A stretch of 64,000 nt of DNA, taken from Bemisia tabaci (lineage: Eukaryota > Arthropoda > Insecta > Hemiptera > Aleyrodidae). How positions within the stretch are numbered: the stretch's first letter is position 1; each line of letters starts with the position of its first letter. The position numbers and the translations under genes are program-made. Shown here one piece after another: positions 45,767 through 57,727 of this stretch. Location of the stretch: NCBI RefSeq assembly GCF_918797505.1, contig NC_092802.1:18249883-18313882 (forward strand), written 5' to 3'. The notes beneath the pieces are model-generated. The model was not told where the DNA came from, did no database searches, and saw nothing but the letters and a program-made list of their open reading frames with translations.

Positions 45767-46513
45767 GACGCACAGTGGATCAAGACAACGGTAGGGGTCG
45801 GACATGAAATTTTTGACGACAACTGCAAATTTTGATTTTTAATGGAGATGTTGCATGTGTGAGGAATTTGCGATTTGGCCATTGATTCTCAAGTAAAAGT
45901 TCGCGAGGAACACGATGGTGCCACTGGATTTCTCTGAAATCATCTCCCAAGCTCAAAAAAAGCTCTCAAGTTGAGGCCAAAATGGAGGGGATATCTCACC
46001 CTACCCTCAGAGTCCACTTCTACATCAAAACAAACTCTCCATGCAAAGATAGGGAGCAAATACATTGACAGGGCTGCCACCTTATTTGGGGACTCCAAAA
46101 CTGAAACCACGGCAACCCTGCTAATGTATTTGCTCCCTATCTTTGCATGGAGAGTTTGTTTTGATGTAGAGGTGGACTCTCAGGATAGCGTGGGATATCC
46201 CCTCCATTTTGGCCTCACTTTGAGAGCTTTTTTTGAGCTTGGGAGATAATTTCAGAAAAAACCCGTGGCACCATCGTGTGTCTCGCGAACTTTTACGTAA
46301 GAATCAACAGTCAAATCGCAAATTCCTCACACATGCAACATCTTCATTCGTCATATTTTAAATTTTGAGGGGTGTTATCGGAGGAAAATTTCACGAGGAA
46401 ACCAATGGAACCATTTTTAAAATCTCAAAAATTTGATTTAACGGGGTTACGAGCTTTTAAAGTTTCCAAATTTTGTTCAACATCTCTCATTGACTCGACC
46501 CACTGTGTGACGG
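45767..46513 (+). mobile_element. MITE family E copy, split by nested D
   Basis: Left 45767-45840 (CGCACAGTGGATCAAGAC...CAAATTTTGATTTTT), right 46349-46513 (CGTCATATTTTAAATTTTG...CATTGACTCGACCCACTGTG), continuous in the E consensus. Confidence 0.87.
45841..46348. mobile_element. MITE family D, copy 3, nested in E
   Basis: AATGGAGATGTTGCATGTGT...ACACATGCAACATCTTCATT, about 508 bp, with the same centre (GCAAAGATAGGGAGCAAATA) as copies 1 and 2. Confidence 0.9.
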
Positions 46514-46626
46514 AGGCCCGAAACGCGAGGGAGTGATCTGGGGCGAATAAAAAACGGAACTCGATTCACTCGTTCTATTCTAGAAACAAGGGAAACGACG
46601 TCTCAGACGTAAGCTTCAGTTTCGCG

Positions 46627-46668
46627 TGAGCCCCAAAAAGTATGGATTTCTATATAAAGCGGGGCTCA
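46627..46668. repeat. Small hairpin TGAGCCCC...GGGGCTCA
   Basis: 42 bp; compare 18908-18951. Confidence 0.5.
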
Positions 46669-47058
46669 TGTGCGAGATACGCCTTACGCCGGAGGTAGAA
46701 CGACGAGGATAGAAGCCGCGTTACAAGATGAGCCTTTTCGTCCGTATACGAACACGTTTTTCAGGGCTCATCTAAAAATGAAGTTGGGTCTTCCCAGTGC
46801 GGCGTTCTGAGAAAAGAGTTAAAAAAGAAGTTCAGTAGAAAGAGGAAATTGAAAATAAACTACGCTCGCAGCGAACAGGTCTCGCAATTCAGCCGTTTGA
46901 CACTTGAGAAAAAATGAAATCAAATTAAATGTATTTTACTCGATGGCCAATTTATGCTCCGACGATATGCTTATCGATGCGCTTTCAAAATTAAATGATA
47001 CCATCTCAGGCGCCAAAGAGTTAAAAAGGATATTACTCCTCCATTGATGCGCCTTCGA

Positions 47059-47212
47059 CATTGGCGGATCCAGCTAATTTTCAACATTGTCTTTTCTCCA
47101 TTTAAATCTATGAAAATGTATCGATTCTGGCAGGGCCAGAGCTCTTACAAGAATCGATTATTTAGCATAGGTTTAAAAGGAGGAAATCCGGTGTTGCCAA
47201 ATTACTGGCTCC
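47059..47212. mobile_element. Family B copy with 8-bp flanking duplication
   Basis: GCCTTCGA at 47051-47058 and 47213-47220. Starts CATTGGCGGATCCAGC; right end shortened to ACTGGCTCC. Confidence 0.85.
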
Positions 47213-47220
47213 GCCTTCGA

Positions 47221-48184
47221 AATTAGATGTTACCGTGTTAGACACTGGGATGTTAAAATGGTCATCTACTCGTCCTTACCTCTTCTCTGCTCGTTCTTCG
47301 TTTCTGCATTTTTGTTTGTTTGCGTAACATGTCTTTTTGATCACGGTAAAATTAACCTAACCAAGAGAAAGGTAGTCATTTATGGAATCAGCGCTAAAAA
47401 TCTACTTAGAATGAACTATCACATTGCAGGCAGATCGAGGGTCGACCAATGTGATCTGCTTGTTCAAGTAAATAATAGTAATAATCTGTAAAAACAAAAT
47501 GCTTTTCGAATGCATATTCAAGTAATTAATTATAAATAATCCTTCTTTCACTACAGTGCTACCAAACACATCGTGCAGAGCGCTGTTTTCATGGCCAGTC
47601 AAATTCTCAGAAAAATTCAAGGAAATCCATACACAAGTTTCCGGTGAATTGGTATTTCATCAGGAAAAACCGAATGTTCATAGAGCGTTTTTTTTTTTCA
47701 TGTTTTCTTTTCTTTTTTTCTCCTTCTTTCAGCATGGACACGGCAGTTCCGTTCCCTTTTATCTTTTTTACGCGTGAAACGGTTCCGCGTAGGTTGCCCG
47801 GCAGCGAAAAGGCATTTTTAATTAAGACCAGTTCGATTGCATTTTTAATTGGAGCGGCGACACGCTTGTCAGACCGAACCTACGCGGGTGCAATTCTTAA
47901 AACCGGCGCGGGTAATGTAGGCGCAGCATGGCAACGTCGCCTTTCGCGCGCGCGTAATATCCTTTTGAGATGAATTTTCAGTCCGGGAATTTCATGCTCG
48001 GCTGAAGTGAGATTAAATATTGTTCGAGACGGATTCACTGTTTTGGCCTTGATAAAAATGAGGCGTAATTGAGTAACAAAGCGATAGCGAGAATTGATGT
48101 TTAAAATAGAATGGAGCTGGACACCCTATCCCAGAGCGCATTGCATCACCAGTCGGTTCATTCGGTTCATTTCATCGGTGGCTC
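47221..48184. other. Unassigned intronic DNA with a family L remnant
   Basis: AATTCTCAGAAAAATTCAAGG...GAATGTTCATAGAGCG at 47600-47690 resembles the right half of L. A 109-codon open stretch (47644-47973) starts in it and has no domain. Confidence 0.4.
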
Positions 48185-48391
48185 CACGGAAAAAAAGTGG
48201 TAGGGTAAAATTGTGGTACTACCCCAATTTGTTGGATTATATGGACATTTCCAATTAATTTTCGTAGTACCGCGACTCGAGTTAGGGTAGTACCGCACCA
48301 TTTGGGTTAGTAACCTTATTTACTAGGATACTACCCAGAATGATTGGAAATTTTCACGCTGAAACTTAACTGCTACCTCTTTTTTTCCGTG
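48185..48391. mobile_element. Element I2 (207 bp), CACGGAAAAAAA ends, dense GGTAGTACC motifs
   Basis: CACGGAAAAAAAGTGGTAG and CTACCTCTTTTTTTCCGTG ends. The interior is rich in GTGGTACTACC, GTAGTACCGC and GGTAGTACC. Confidence 0.72.
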
Positions 48392-48745
48392 TCGAGGTGA
48401 TGTTATATTAGTCGTGCGAGCTAACTTCTTTGGTTGACGAAACCAAAAGTTTCCTCAAGAGAACCGAGATCTAAGTTCATCGAACCGGAAATTTTCGGTT
48501 GATGTGAAGCACGCACGATATGAGCCAAAGGTTTACGATTCGTCAAGTTCGCCTTCTGTCAACTATACAGCTGTTGATGCACCCGACTAAGAATTTAGTC
48601 CTCTCAACCAAGAAATGCGTACTGATTTTATCGGTTCGTTTTTTCCTCCACGTACGCATCGGATTCTTCATGATTGAAAAAGGCGATTTTTCAGTGGGTA
48701 CACATTTAGGGTTTCAAGGTGAGGCCGAGGATCTAGGATTGATTT

Positions 48746-48883
48746 GAGGTGGCGAAACGTATATCAGCAGCCATCGATGCATAGTCCCATTTGGAACTAT
48801 GGTAAAGAATCATAGTATAATCGATCCTTTTCCATAGATTTAAATGGAGGACAATCGATGCATTGCAATGCGCGCCAAGCCAT
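48746..48883. mobile_element. Family A, diverged copy
   Basis: GAGGTGGCGAAACG start; GGTAAAGAATC, ATCGATCCTTTTCCATAG and ATTTAAATGG in order; abuts the E copy to its right. Confidence 0.7.
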
Positions 48884-48885
48884 AC

Positions 48886-49127
48886 CGCCGCACAGTGGAT
48901 CGAGTTCATCAGAGAGATCGGTCATGAAATTTTTGACTAAAACTATGAATTTTGATGTTTATTTCGTCAGATTTTAAACTAAAAGGGGTGCTTCTAGAAG
49001 AAAATTTCACGAGAAAACTAATGGAGCCACTTTTGAAACCCCAAAGTTTTATACAAACGGAGTTATAAGCGTTTAAAGTTTCCAAATTTTGTCCGACTTC
49101 TCCTATTAACTCGCTCCACTGTGCGCT
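48886..49127 (+). mobile_element. MITE family E, intact copy
   Basis: GCCGCACAGTGGATCGAGTT to AACTCGCTCCACTGTGCGC, 242 bp, colinear with the other E copies. Confidence 0.88.
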
Positions 49128-50037
49128 GTTATGGATGGGAGGATTGACGAGACGAATGACAGCCAGCAGCAGGGACTTGGGTATCCGAGCTTACGTTAAG
49201 GGAAGCGAAACCTAATTATGATCCGTTGAAAGCAACTGGAAGAAACACTGAAGCAACCGAGAGATACCAAATTAGGACTTGTCACCAAAGTTGAGTACTG
49301 AAAGTCAATGCTGGGGGAAACATCCCTAATTGTCGACACCCTAGCCAAAAAAATTTGCACTTCGATGAATTTTATGAAAATTGTCTCTCTACCGGCAACG
49401 ATTGTCCATTCTCTTTTCCTGACACACATTATCATGCAAAATTCTTACAGCCACCCCTTGCCAAGTAACTATATACTAATTTTATTTTTCAAATTTTTAA
49501 TACTGTAAGATGCAAAAATGTCATTGCTTTTGATGGCACACTGCAGTTACTGTTTAGTCAGAGCAGAAGGATGGTGTCTATAACTATTCTCGAGACTAAA
49601 TTATCACTCACTCGCTGAAATGGTAGCTTTCTCATTGCTCGGAAGAAGATAGAGGAAACTATCGACCCTCCCGGTGGTAATTTATCATAGGGCATTTCCG
49701 ATGATCTCACCGGATATTTTGATAAAAACAGGAAAATTTCCGGAAACATGTTAAAATAAAAAACTATGAGAAAAACAGGCGAATTCACCATCCGGAAAAT
49801 AATGCTGCTTTATGTGTCATGTTTGTGTTCCCTCCAGAAAGCATTTTTTTACGGTATCAACCATGGTGGAAAGGACTCCATTTCGGTAAAAGGTAGTTGC
49901 TCAGCGACGATCTTCACAAGAGATACGTGATTCTTCAGCTCCTTTCAAAAAATCATAAATACGCCAATCTACGGAAGACAGTGATAAGATCCATTTCAAA
50001 GTATAAGCTTACACTACCAGGCTAAGGAAGGACAAAA
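49128..50037. other. Unassigned intronic DNA
   Basis: No exon or paired repeat recognised. Confidence 0.4.
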
Positions 50038-50246
50038 TATGAGCCTTCGGACGTCGCCAATTTCTTCGATAAAACACAACAAAATATTGAAACTTGTATT
50101 TTTACGTGAAATTTTGCCACTTGGATTCAATCCGTCCAAATTACGCGAATTCAGTTACAAGTTTTTGTAAATCCTCAAGTAGATTTTTTCAGCATTTTGG
50201 CCAATGTTCGAATGCTCATAGGTATGTGATTCCTTGAGTACGGCAG
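50038..50246. mobile_element. MITE family L, copy 3 (diverged)
   Basis: CCTTCGGACGTCGCCAATTTC plus TTCGATAAAACACAAC at the left; GCCAATGTTCGAATGCTCATAGG...CTTGAGTACGGCAG at the right. Confidence 0.65.
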
Positions 50247-50328
50247 TGCTGCGCCTAAATTGATGGACTGTTATCGAATAAGCCTGATCAATAAAATTCA
50301 TCGATGTTCTTAAATAACATTTCTGAGC

Positions 50329-50842
50329 TGCAGGCTGATTATTGAGATCGATAGACAAAGCAATAGACAAAAAAGACAAAAGGGATATGGAGGGATCCTA
50401 CTGGTGGAAGCGGGTGGTTGCAACGGTCATAGTAGGTAGGTAATAGACTAACTAACGACAACCCACAAGAGACCATGCATGTAGTTAGTCCATCATTTAT
50501 CCCTTTAGTCTATAAGAACCAGCCGTTTCAACCAAGTATTCCTCCATACCCCTCTTGTCTTTTATGTTTTCAGCTTTGTCTAAATTGATAGAAAAAATGA
50601 TAGACAAAGAAGACATAAGGAGTAAAGAGCGATCCTATTTGTTGAAACGGCTGGTTCTTATAGACTAGAGGGGTAAATGATGGACTAACTAAAGGGTCTC
50701 TCGAGGCTTGCTGTTAGTAAGTCTATTACCTACCTCCTTTGTCTATTGCAACCACCCGCTTCCACCAGTAGGGTCCCTCCATATCCCTTTTGTCTTCTTT
50801 GTCTATTGCTTTGTCTACCAATCTCAACAATCAGCCCGCTGG
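50329..50842. mobile_element. Foldback family G, copy 2
   Basis: CAGGCTGATTATTGAGATCG and AACAATCAGCCCGCTGG ends; mirrored AGACAAAAAAGACAAAAGG / CCTTTTGTCTTCTTTGTCT arms and CAACCCACAAGAGACC inside. Lies 166 bp from the 68-bp Rdl exon, just inside its downstream intron. Confidence 0.87.
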
Positions 50843-51008
50843 GGTTTTATCGATCAAGATCATTCGATACGGATTGCTGTCTTCGGTAGGGCGGTTCGCT
50901 GCCCTCGCGTCGGGAGCGGGGAGAGAACAAGACAACACAGAGTATAAGGGGTGCTTATAAAATATTTAGGTTATTCGAACGGGAAAGGGCGAAGTGAGTG
51001 AGCAGTAC

Positions 51009-51076
51009 CATGAGGACTTCCGATACGGAACTGATGCTGAGCACGTACATGGTGACGCCCACTTCCACCGGCGGAC
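51009..51076 (-). CDS. Rdl: Rdl GABA-gated chloride channel, 68-bp exon (SVSEVLM type, equivalent of alternatively spliced exon 3)
   Basis: A short exon easy to miss because it has no long open frame around it. Minus-strand reading: GTGTTTTACAG, then a 68-bp exon opening GTCCGCCGGTGGAAG and closing GAAGTCCTCATG, then GTACTG. After two bases completing a Gly codon it reads PPVEVGVTMYVLS..., ending SISSVSEVLM. This is the extracellular segment directly before DFTLDFYF in Rdl. The length (68 bp) and both phases agree with Drosophila exon 3, which exists as two mutually exclusive versions ending SVSEVLM and SLSEVKM (family knowledge); this is the SVSEVLM type. It ends in phase 0 with ATG, and the exon at 5527-5753 begins in phase 0 with GAC, so the two join directly. 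The donor GTACTG departs from GTRAGT, compatible with regulated splicing. No partner exon was found. A family G element ends about 170 bp away (50842). Confidence 0.95.
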
Positions 51077-52700
51077 CTGTAAAACACCCGGATAAAACTG
51101 TACTTTCTTCCGCTACGTTAATCAACTACATGTCTCTAAATCAATTACACACAAATCAACTCCTGCGCGCCACGCAACGCAACCCGGCGCACTTCTACGC
51201 ACCGCTCGGTTGCCGAACCAAACCACCAATAAACGCTCCAGCCTTCACTTGAGTAATTGGTCGTGTTTCATACAACAAACAGGTGAGATTGTATCGATAT
51301 CGATTGGTTCAGCAATTAGACATAGCCTTAGAAGTCAATTGAGTAATCTGAGGGAACAGGTTTTTGTGATAAATTATTGATACTTGTGCGTACAAAATGC
51401 CTACGAAGAGTGGAATTGTTCGGAATTTTCTCATTATGGGCTTACAATAAATAATTTTAATAAATATTTTCCATATTTTATTCTCCCTGGAACTTAGAGC
51501 TGGCACCTCGGTTGATTTAAAATGAATCATAATGAATTAAAATAATTTTCCTTAGACCAAAAAGTCAACATTGGCTATATTCAAATCAAAGACTCTTCAA
51601 ATTTTGTTGATTTTGTTCAACAACTGCTTTTAAAACGAAAGCGGACCAATCAATAGTATATTTCCCTGAAATCTTATTTTATAAGCCTTTCTCTGTTTTC
51701 CTTTCCATACTTGGCAACAATCTTCTTCCCATCATTTTCCCACGGCCTTGTGAACACACACACACAGACACGGATATACACAATCACACGCTCTCACACT
51801 AACGCAATTCGTTTAGCTGGTCATCGTCCTTCGGGGCAATATTTCTTTTACCCCAGCTCTGAATTCTCCTCGCCAAGCTGGGCTTAGCAATTTCTCTCGT
51901 TTCTATCTCTGACAAAACAGAGCTGCTTTTATTTTGAGCGTGGCATTTATCGCCGCTTGAAAAAGGATTTTGATCATGGTGGGTCTTAGTATAATCGAGA
52001 AATGCGGTGGTTGGAAAAATTATGCGCTTAGACAACTCGGGAAAAATAATTTTAAAAAAATATGAGGAGAGAGAAATTGAATTTTTAGCGAAACTTGCCT
52101 GATAACTATAATAGTGTAAATTTTTAAAATTTAAGGAAGAGGAACATCTTCTGACACACAAAAATGTCCAGGCAAAAGTAGGATTGTTTATAAAAGAAAA
52201 ATAAGAGGCCATGATGACCCCTCACAAGTATCACACCAATTCCAAACAATTTGGGGAAAATCTCTTTTTCATTAAATTATTCACTTTCGAAGCTATTGAA
52301 CTCGCAAGTTATTCAGCTTCATCAAAGGGGTCATTTTACTGCAGTCCGCTCATTTTAAATCCACTCAATTGATTTGCACTGGAGTTTTTATGACGTTGAA
52401 AAATAGACAAAAATAAAACAAAGCGCATAAAAACGTTTTTAATTACATCGAAATTTTCGACGGTAAGTGCCCATCTGATCACATCACTATCAAAGATTCA
52501 CTCACTCCATCATCAATTTTTTAAATTTCATCTCCAAATATCATATGCGTGATGGTTCCGAGTCATCTCTATCAATAAAAGTGAAAAAAAAGATAAAAAT
52601 AATCAAATGGCTTTCAGCAGAGCTTTAGTTATTGACTCGATCTGTTGCACCCGATGAACACAATAATATTCACTCATTCATTCAGGTCTATTCCTCCAAC
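51077..52700. other. Unassigned intronic DNA upstream of the 68-bp exon
   Basis: A short CA-rich repeat at 51754-51785. A 137-codon minus-strand open stretch (51799-52212) was compared with Rdl and does not match. Confidence 0.45.
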
Positions 52701-52865
52701 CAGTGGCGCGGCGCGAATTGCGATATATCGATTGTTATGCCACTTACAACTATGGGAATGGATCGATAAACAGAGTGTTCGCAGCGAACACCTTCATAAT
52801 CGATTCTTTACCATAGTTTTAAATGGCATAAAAATCGATACATTGCAATTCACGCCACGCCACTG
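52701..52865. mobile_element. Family A copy with perfect 8-bp target duplication
   Basis: CCTCCAAC at 52693-52700 and 52866-52873. CAGTGGCGCGGCGCG start, CACGCCACGCCACTG end. Confidence 0.96.
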
Positions 52866-52930
52866 CCTCCAACCAGCCGAAACCCGCATTTTGTTCAGAC
52901 CATGGGGCATGAAATAGGTTTATTTCCATG

Positions 52931-53074
52931 AATTGGACAGTGGTTATTAAAAGGAATCAACTTGTTCGGTTTTTATCGCACACGGCATACCTGCTGTAAA
53001 CTGGCCAATACACATAAGCGCTTTTAAGAGCACGTTTATGTGCTAGGTTCTTTTTTGCCTACCACTGTCCAATT
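52931..53074. mobile_element. Short MITE, AATTGGACAGTGG ends
   Basis: A 13-bp perfect inverted end (AATTGGACAGTGG / CCACTGTCCAATT). Inside, AAGCGCTTTT and CACATAAGC / GTTTATGTGC partly pair. 144 bp, single copy. Confidence 0.6.
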
Positions 53075-53433
53075 AATTGGAGCGCTTCGTTGAATGAAAA
53101 CCCTCGTATCTCTGCTTTCCGTTGCGCCTCTTGGTTCAGGGAAACCGCCGTTTTTGCTTTTTAATGAATCGGCTCTATCACGTTAAAAATGTATCAGCTA
53201 AGCTATTTATGGAATCGTATTTCGATGGTTGAATCCAAAGGATTGACAGGAGATGAAAATTGTTACCAATTAAGAGATGAGAAATGTTCCCAAAAATGCG
53301 GGTTGCATTGAAAATGAATCAAATGATACCGAACAAAAATAGCCCAAAGAGAACTACGTAGAGAATACAGAATTCATCTTGAACAGGTTGTAGAAATGAA
53401 ATGCGTTGACAGGTCGTATAAACATCGGGGTAT

Positions 53434-53598
53434 CAGTGGCGTGGCGTGAATTGCGATATATCGATTGTTATGTCATTTAAATCTATGGTAAAGAATCGAT
53501 TATTAAGGTGTTCGCTGCGAACACCCTATTTATCGATCCTTTTCCATAGGTTTAAATGACATAACAATCGATATGTCACAATTCACGCCTCGCCACTG
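53434..53598. mobile_element. Family A copy with perfect 8-bp target duplication
   Basis: CGGGGTAT at 53426-53433 and 53599-53606. CAGTGGCGTGGCGTG start, CACGCCTCGCCACTG end, internal arms nearly perfect. Confidence 0.96.
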
Positions 53599-54129
53599 CG
53601 GGGTATTTGATTCGAGTCTCATGAAATCACTTTAAAGGCAGGTAGTTTTGAGATAAAAAATTTATTTAGCTCAATTTCTGATCGTTAAGGGTCAAACTGA
53701 AGGATAAAAGACGGAAATTTGGAGCAAAACCTAATTATTATTTTTTTAATCATAAAAAACAGAGATACCAGACTAAATAGCTAGACGTAGCTAAACTCAA
53801 AGTGAGATTAGTTTGACTAGAAAAACGAAATCCTGAATATAATAGGACCATATAGTCAACTAAATTTGTCTAGTTCTGCACATGTTTAAGGAGCGGAATG
53901 GCTGAAAAAATGTGTGTATAATTCCATGCACAGATGATGAAAAGAGCACAACAATTAAGTCAAGAGTTTCTTATTCATAGAATAGTCAATAGAATCAGGC
54001 CAGTTCTTTACGAAATAATTAATAATTAGGATTTTGAAAAGAGTAAAATCGGGGTACGTGTGCATGTGAGCGTCGTAAAATTTCTTACAGAATTTGTGCG
54101 GAACTGTTGTCCATATAGGTATTAAATAA

Positions 54130-56370
54130 CAGTTGCGTGGCGAGTAGAATCAAATAAGTTTTGCTCTACCCTGTCTGCCAACTTTTTAGCCCTTCAAAAT
54201 GGAAAAATCTGACATTTTTTTTTTTTAAATTTGTTCAAAATTTTACGCTTAATCAGGTCCCAACATCGCTTTAGGCAGTTTTTGCCATTTAATATCAGAA
54301 TTTTGGCCCTAAACAGCTGAAATGTCCTGTACCGTAGCCTGTCTGCGACTCAAGTGCGCAACTTTAACGCTTCATAACCATCATCTTGCATCTAAATACT
54401 TCCACTTCTGCTGTAAATTCACACTCAATTTGTACCTAACTTATTATTTTCAGTTATATTCATCCAAATAAGTGAAAATATTGACAGTCTTTGCGTCATG
54501 AAGCCTTGTCTGCGGAATTCGCGTCCTGTACCGTAGCCCCCTTTTTTCAGCATCATTTCGTCCGTTACAGTGCAGCACTTATGAACTTTGTTTACTTTTT
54601 TTGTGTTATCGTGACTATCACACGCTGATGTCGAGCAGAGGAAAAAAAACCGCAATGAAACAGTAAATTTTGACCGTTTTTTATGAGTTTCTAGGTTTAA
54701 CGACCATCTAGGATGTCCTTACCGTATACCTACCTTTTTAATGCATAAATCACTTCAAACTCTTGAATTTTGGTATTTTTTGATACGCTCTGATATCTTA
54801 ACCTCAAATCCAGAATTTCAACCACATGCGTGAATATGCCCGAGCACCGTTGCCAATAATCACACGATTTGTCCGCACCGTAGCCGTCCGTACCGTAGCC
54901 CGTAGCCGTCCGGTACCGTAGCCCGTAGCTGACGCGCGATGCGGCCGGGTCTACGGTAAGTACGGACAAAATGCGAAAGTCATCCAAAAATCGGTGCGCT
55001 GTTTGATAGATCATCCCACTTTACTTTATTTTATCTATCACCAAAATTTGGAATTTAAAAAAAAAAGAGAGACGTATTTTTTTTTAGTACGACGCGACTT
55101 AGAAGAAGGAGGCTTTTTTTTCGATGATTGCATTAGGATCGCCATCTTTTTATTTTTTTCATTTTTTCTTTTAGAACTTTGAGTCCTCTTTTTCGTCTGA
55201 AGTTCATAGCAATTTATTCGTTTAATATTTATTCGTTAATATCTAACTTATTTTTTTCTTATTGTCCTTTAAATATTTATTTAAGGTGATTTGTGACCAC
55301 ATTTTCGATAAATTTACCTTTTTGTTTTCTTTCTTATTTTGTAAAAGTGCACCTGAAACGTTCTAACGTTGTCAAGCTTGTTTTAAGAACTCAGCTTCTA
55401 AGATTTGTCCCTAATTATTTAATGCGTTTACTTTAAAATAAAAGCAGTTCATTATTTTTGAAAAACTGATTTACTTACTCTTTTTACCTTTATTGCCTGT
55501 AATTATTTATAAAAGTGGCACTTATAAGCTATGCTATAACTTAGCAGTTTATTCCCCAATGAATTCCAGTTCTTTATAATTCGGCCCTTGCATACAGTAA
55601 TATTTACGAATGCCTCTTCGTCCTTACCGCAGCCCGTTTGTCCGTACCGTAACGTTATTGTCCTGTACCGTAGACCAGTAAAAAATTGTACAATTTGTAG
55701 CTTTAAAAAGAGCAAACCTGTAGAAATTCTTTAAAAAAGTTGTCTACCACAGCTTCTAAGTTAGTTCTAAAGAAATTAATTAAAATGAATCGTATAATTA
55801 CATTTACCGGTTTTTATGGGAGAAAAATGATGGCGCAAAATTCTATAAATCGGACTTTAGAGCAATTTGGGTGCTAAATTTTGGAAGTAAAAACTTTGAA
55901 GGAAATTTTTTTTTATTCTTCTACAAGAATATATCTCATTGAGGGCAAAAATACTTAAAACGGTATTATTATCGCACGTATTGATAGAAAAACAAGCCTG
56001 TTTAATTGGTCTACGGTACGGACAAAAAAACTTAACTTCCAGCGATAAAAGAGGCCAAAAAAATTTTTCTGTTGAAAAAGAAGATTGACCACTATTAAAA
56101 TCGACTTTCCAAGAGTATGAGGACTTCAGAAAACATCCTGAAGTCTTGAAATAACTAAAGTCACTTTTTTACAAAACGATGGCTCCAAGAGCAAAACTTA
56201 TTTGATTCTACTCTGGCGTGCTTTGCGATATATCGATTGTTGTGCCATTTAAACCTATGGAAAAGGATCGATAGTCAGGGTGTTCGCAGCGAACACCTTA
56301 GTAATCGATTCTTTACCATAGGTTTAAATGGCACAACAATCGATACATCGCAAAACACGCCACGCCACTG
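54130..56370. mobile_element. Family A copy split by the 2,072-bp motif-array element
   Basis: Left CAGTTGCGTGGC (54130-54141), right TGGCGTGCTTTGCGATATATC...CACGCCACGCCACTG (56214-56370). The outer flanks TTAAATAA / TTAAACAA match at 7 of 8, giving this A copy its own target duplication. Confidence 0.9.
54142..56213. mobile_element. 2,072-bp TIR element with eleven GTCCGTACCGTAGCC-like motifs
   Basis: Perfect 26-bp inverted ends: GAGTAGAATCAAATAAG... at 54142-54167 and its exact inverse at 56188-56213. TGGC occurs on both sides (54138-54141, 56214-56217) and once in intact A copies, so a 4-bp target duplication is likely. Inside, eleven occurrences of a motif near TTTGTCCGTACCGTAGCCC lie at 54323, 54523, 54714, 54871, 54885, 54908, 55620, 55640 and 55660 (plus) and at 54950 and 56009 (minus). 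No transposase recognised; open stretches of 70-94 codons here mostly translate the motif. Superfamily unknown; 4-bp duplications are reported for several groups (for example Sola and Ginger). Confidence 0.88.
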
Positions 56371-57727
56371 TTAAACAAAATTGACGCAGAGCGAAAAGCT
56401 GTCTCCTAATTTGACGATAAAATCGTACTCGTGACTCTTATAAAGAACTGACTCGATTTCGAATGGTGCAAAGTACATAAATAAAGTCCTGAAAGGCATG
56501 CAAAAAATAAATCAGGTTATTATTGCACTAGTTGATCAGCTGTGCGGCGTCATGTGATGAAACCTTGTTGTTGTAACGATGATTGTCAAAAAGTATTCTC
56601 TAAGAAATAAATTGTTTTTCAAAATGATGAGATTTGGATCTGATGGTCTCCTTTTCCGACCTCAATCGAAGGTTCGACACCGTCTTTCCTCCACTTCAAT
56701 CCGCAGTAAAATAATAATCGATTCCAGGTGTATGTACATTTAAATGCATTAGACCCGGTGTTATATCAACTACGAGATCTCTATCAATCTAAGTAATTTG
56801 ATGACCGGAGCGTTAATATTACAGCAGTCGTCTCAATTAAATTATAGCAACAGGACGTGTGTAGTTGGACAGCATGTTACTGTGAAAGCATGAAACATTG
56901 TACTTTTATAGCATAAGATGCGTCGCGTCGAGGCCGGGGGCATATATACAAATATCTCGACTTGTCGAATCGCGTATTGCATACTCGCTTAAAAAGAAGG
57001 TGACTGAGAGTTGAGAGGAAAACACTCATACTACGGATCAAACTAGGATGTTTAACGTACTGTCATTAAAATTCACCGAATGAGTAACACCACAGTGTTT
57101 ACTTTTGAGTTTTTTTTTCTTTTTTTCTTTTTTTCAGGAAAGTAGGCATGAGAGTGATTTTTAAAGTTGTAATATTTTTGAAGGTTTAGGGTCGTATTCA
57201 TAATTATTCCTAAACCTTCAGATGTCCAAGCTGCGTCAAATTGACCCGAAGCTTGTTAAAAGCACAAGCTCCATCGGTTGCAAAAGACCGGTACTAGCAC
57301 ATGCGAGCTTTAGGTACATCCTAAAAAAATAATCAAACGTCAAATTGAAAAAAAATCCAGTGTCAACATAGCTGAAGATAGGAGGACGTACTCAGGCCGC
57401 GTTTTTCAACCTCTCTCTCGAATCCGAGCGATACCTCATTGGCAGCAAGGAGCAGAGCAGTGCGAGTTCACGACTCGAGCCATCGCGCCTTCAATTTTGC
57501 AGACGCAACACGGACATCCGTCAAGTACGAATAGCTGTATCCCTGCGCCGTTAACACCCGCGCGGCGCGTCTATTCTTTTGCTCTATTTCCATCTTGCGT
57601 TTGTTTTCGTCGGTCTTATTTGTATTGGTGCTTCGAAGGGTACGTGAATTTGAATACGGGCCAATAGGGCCCGTCTTTGGACTCTGCGTGTATGAAGAGA
57701 GTCTTCGGCATCTGAGGGTTAAACAGC
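56371..57727. other. Unassigned intronic DNA with a 96-codon open stretch (57468-57758, -)
   Basis: The open stretch reads ...NKTDENKRKMEIEQKNRRAA..., charged and protein-like, on the Rdl strand. It does not match any Rdl exon I know and no family is recognised. Possibly chance. Confidence 0.4.

Noticed and set aside
54730..55014. 94-codon minus-strand open stretch with GYGTDGYG
   Set aside because: The Gly/Tyr/Arg segments simply translate the GTCCGTACCGTAGCC motif.
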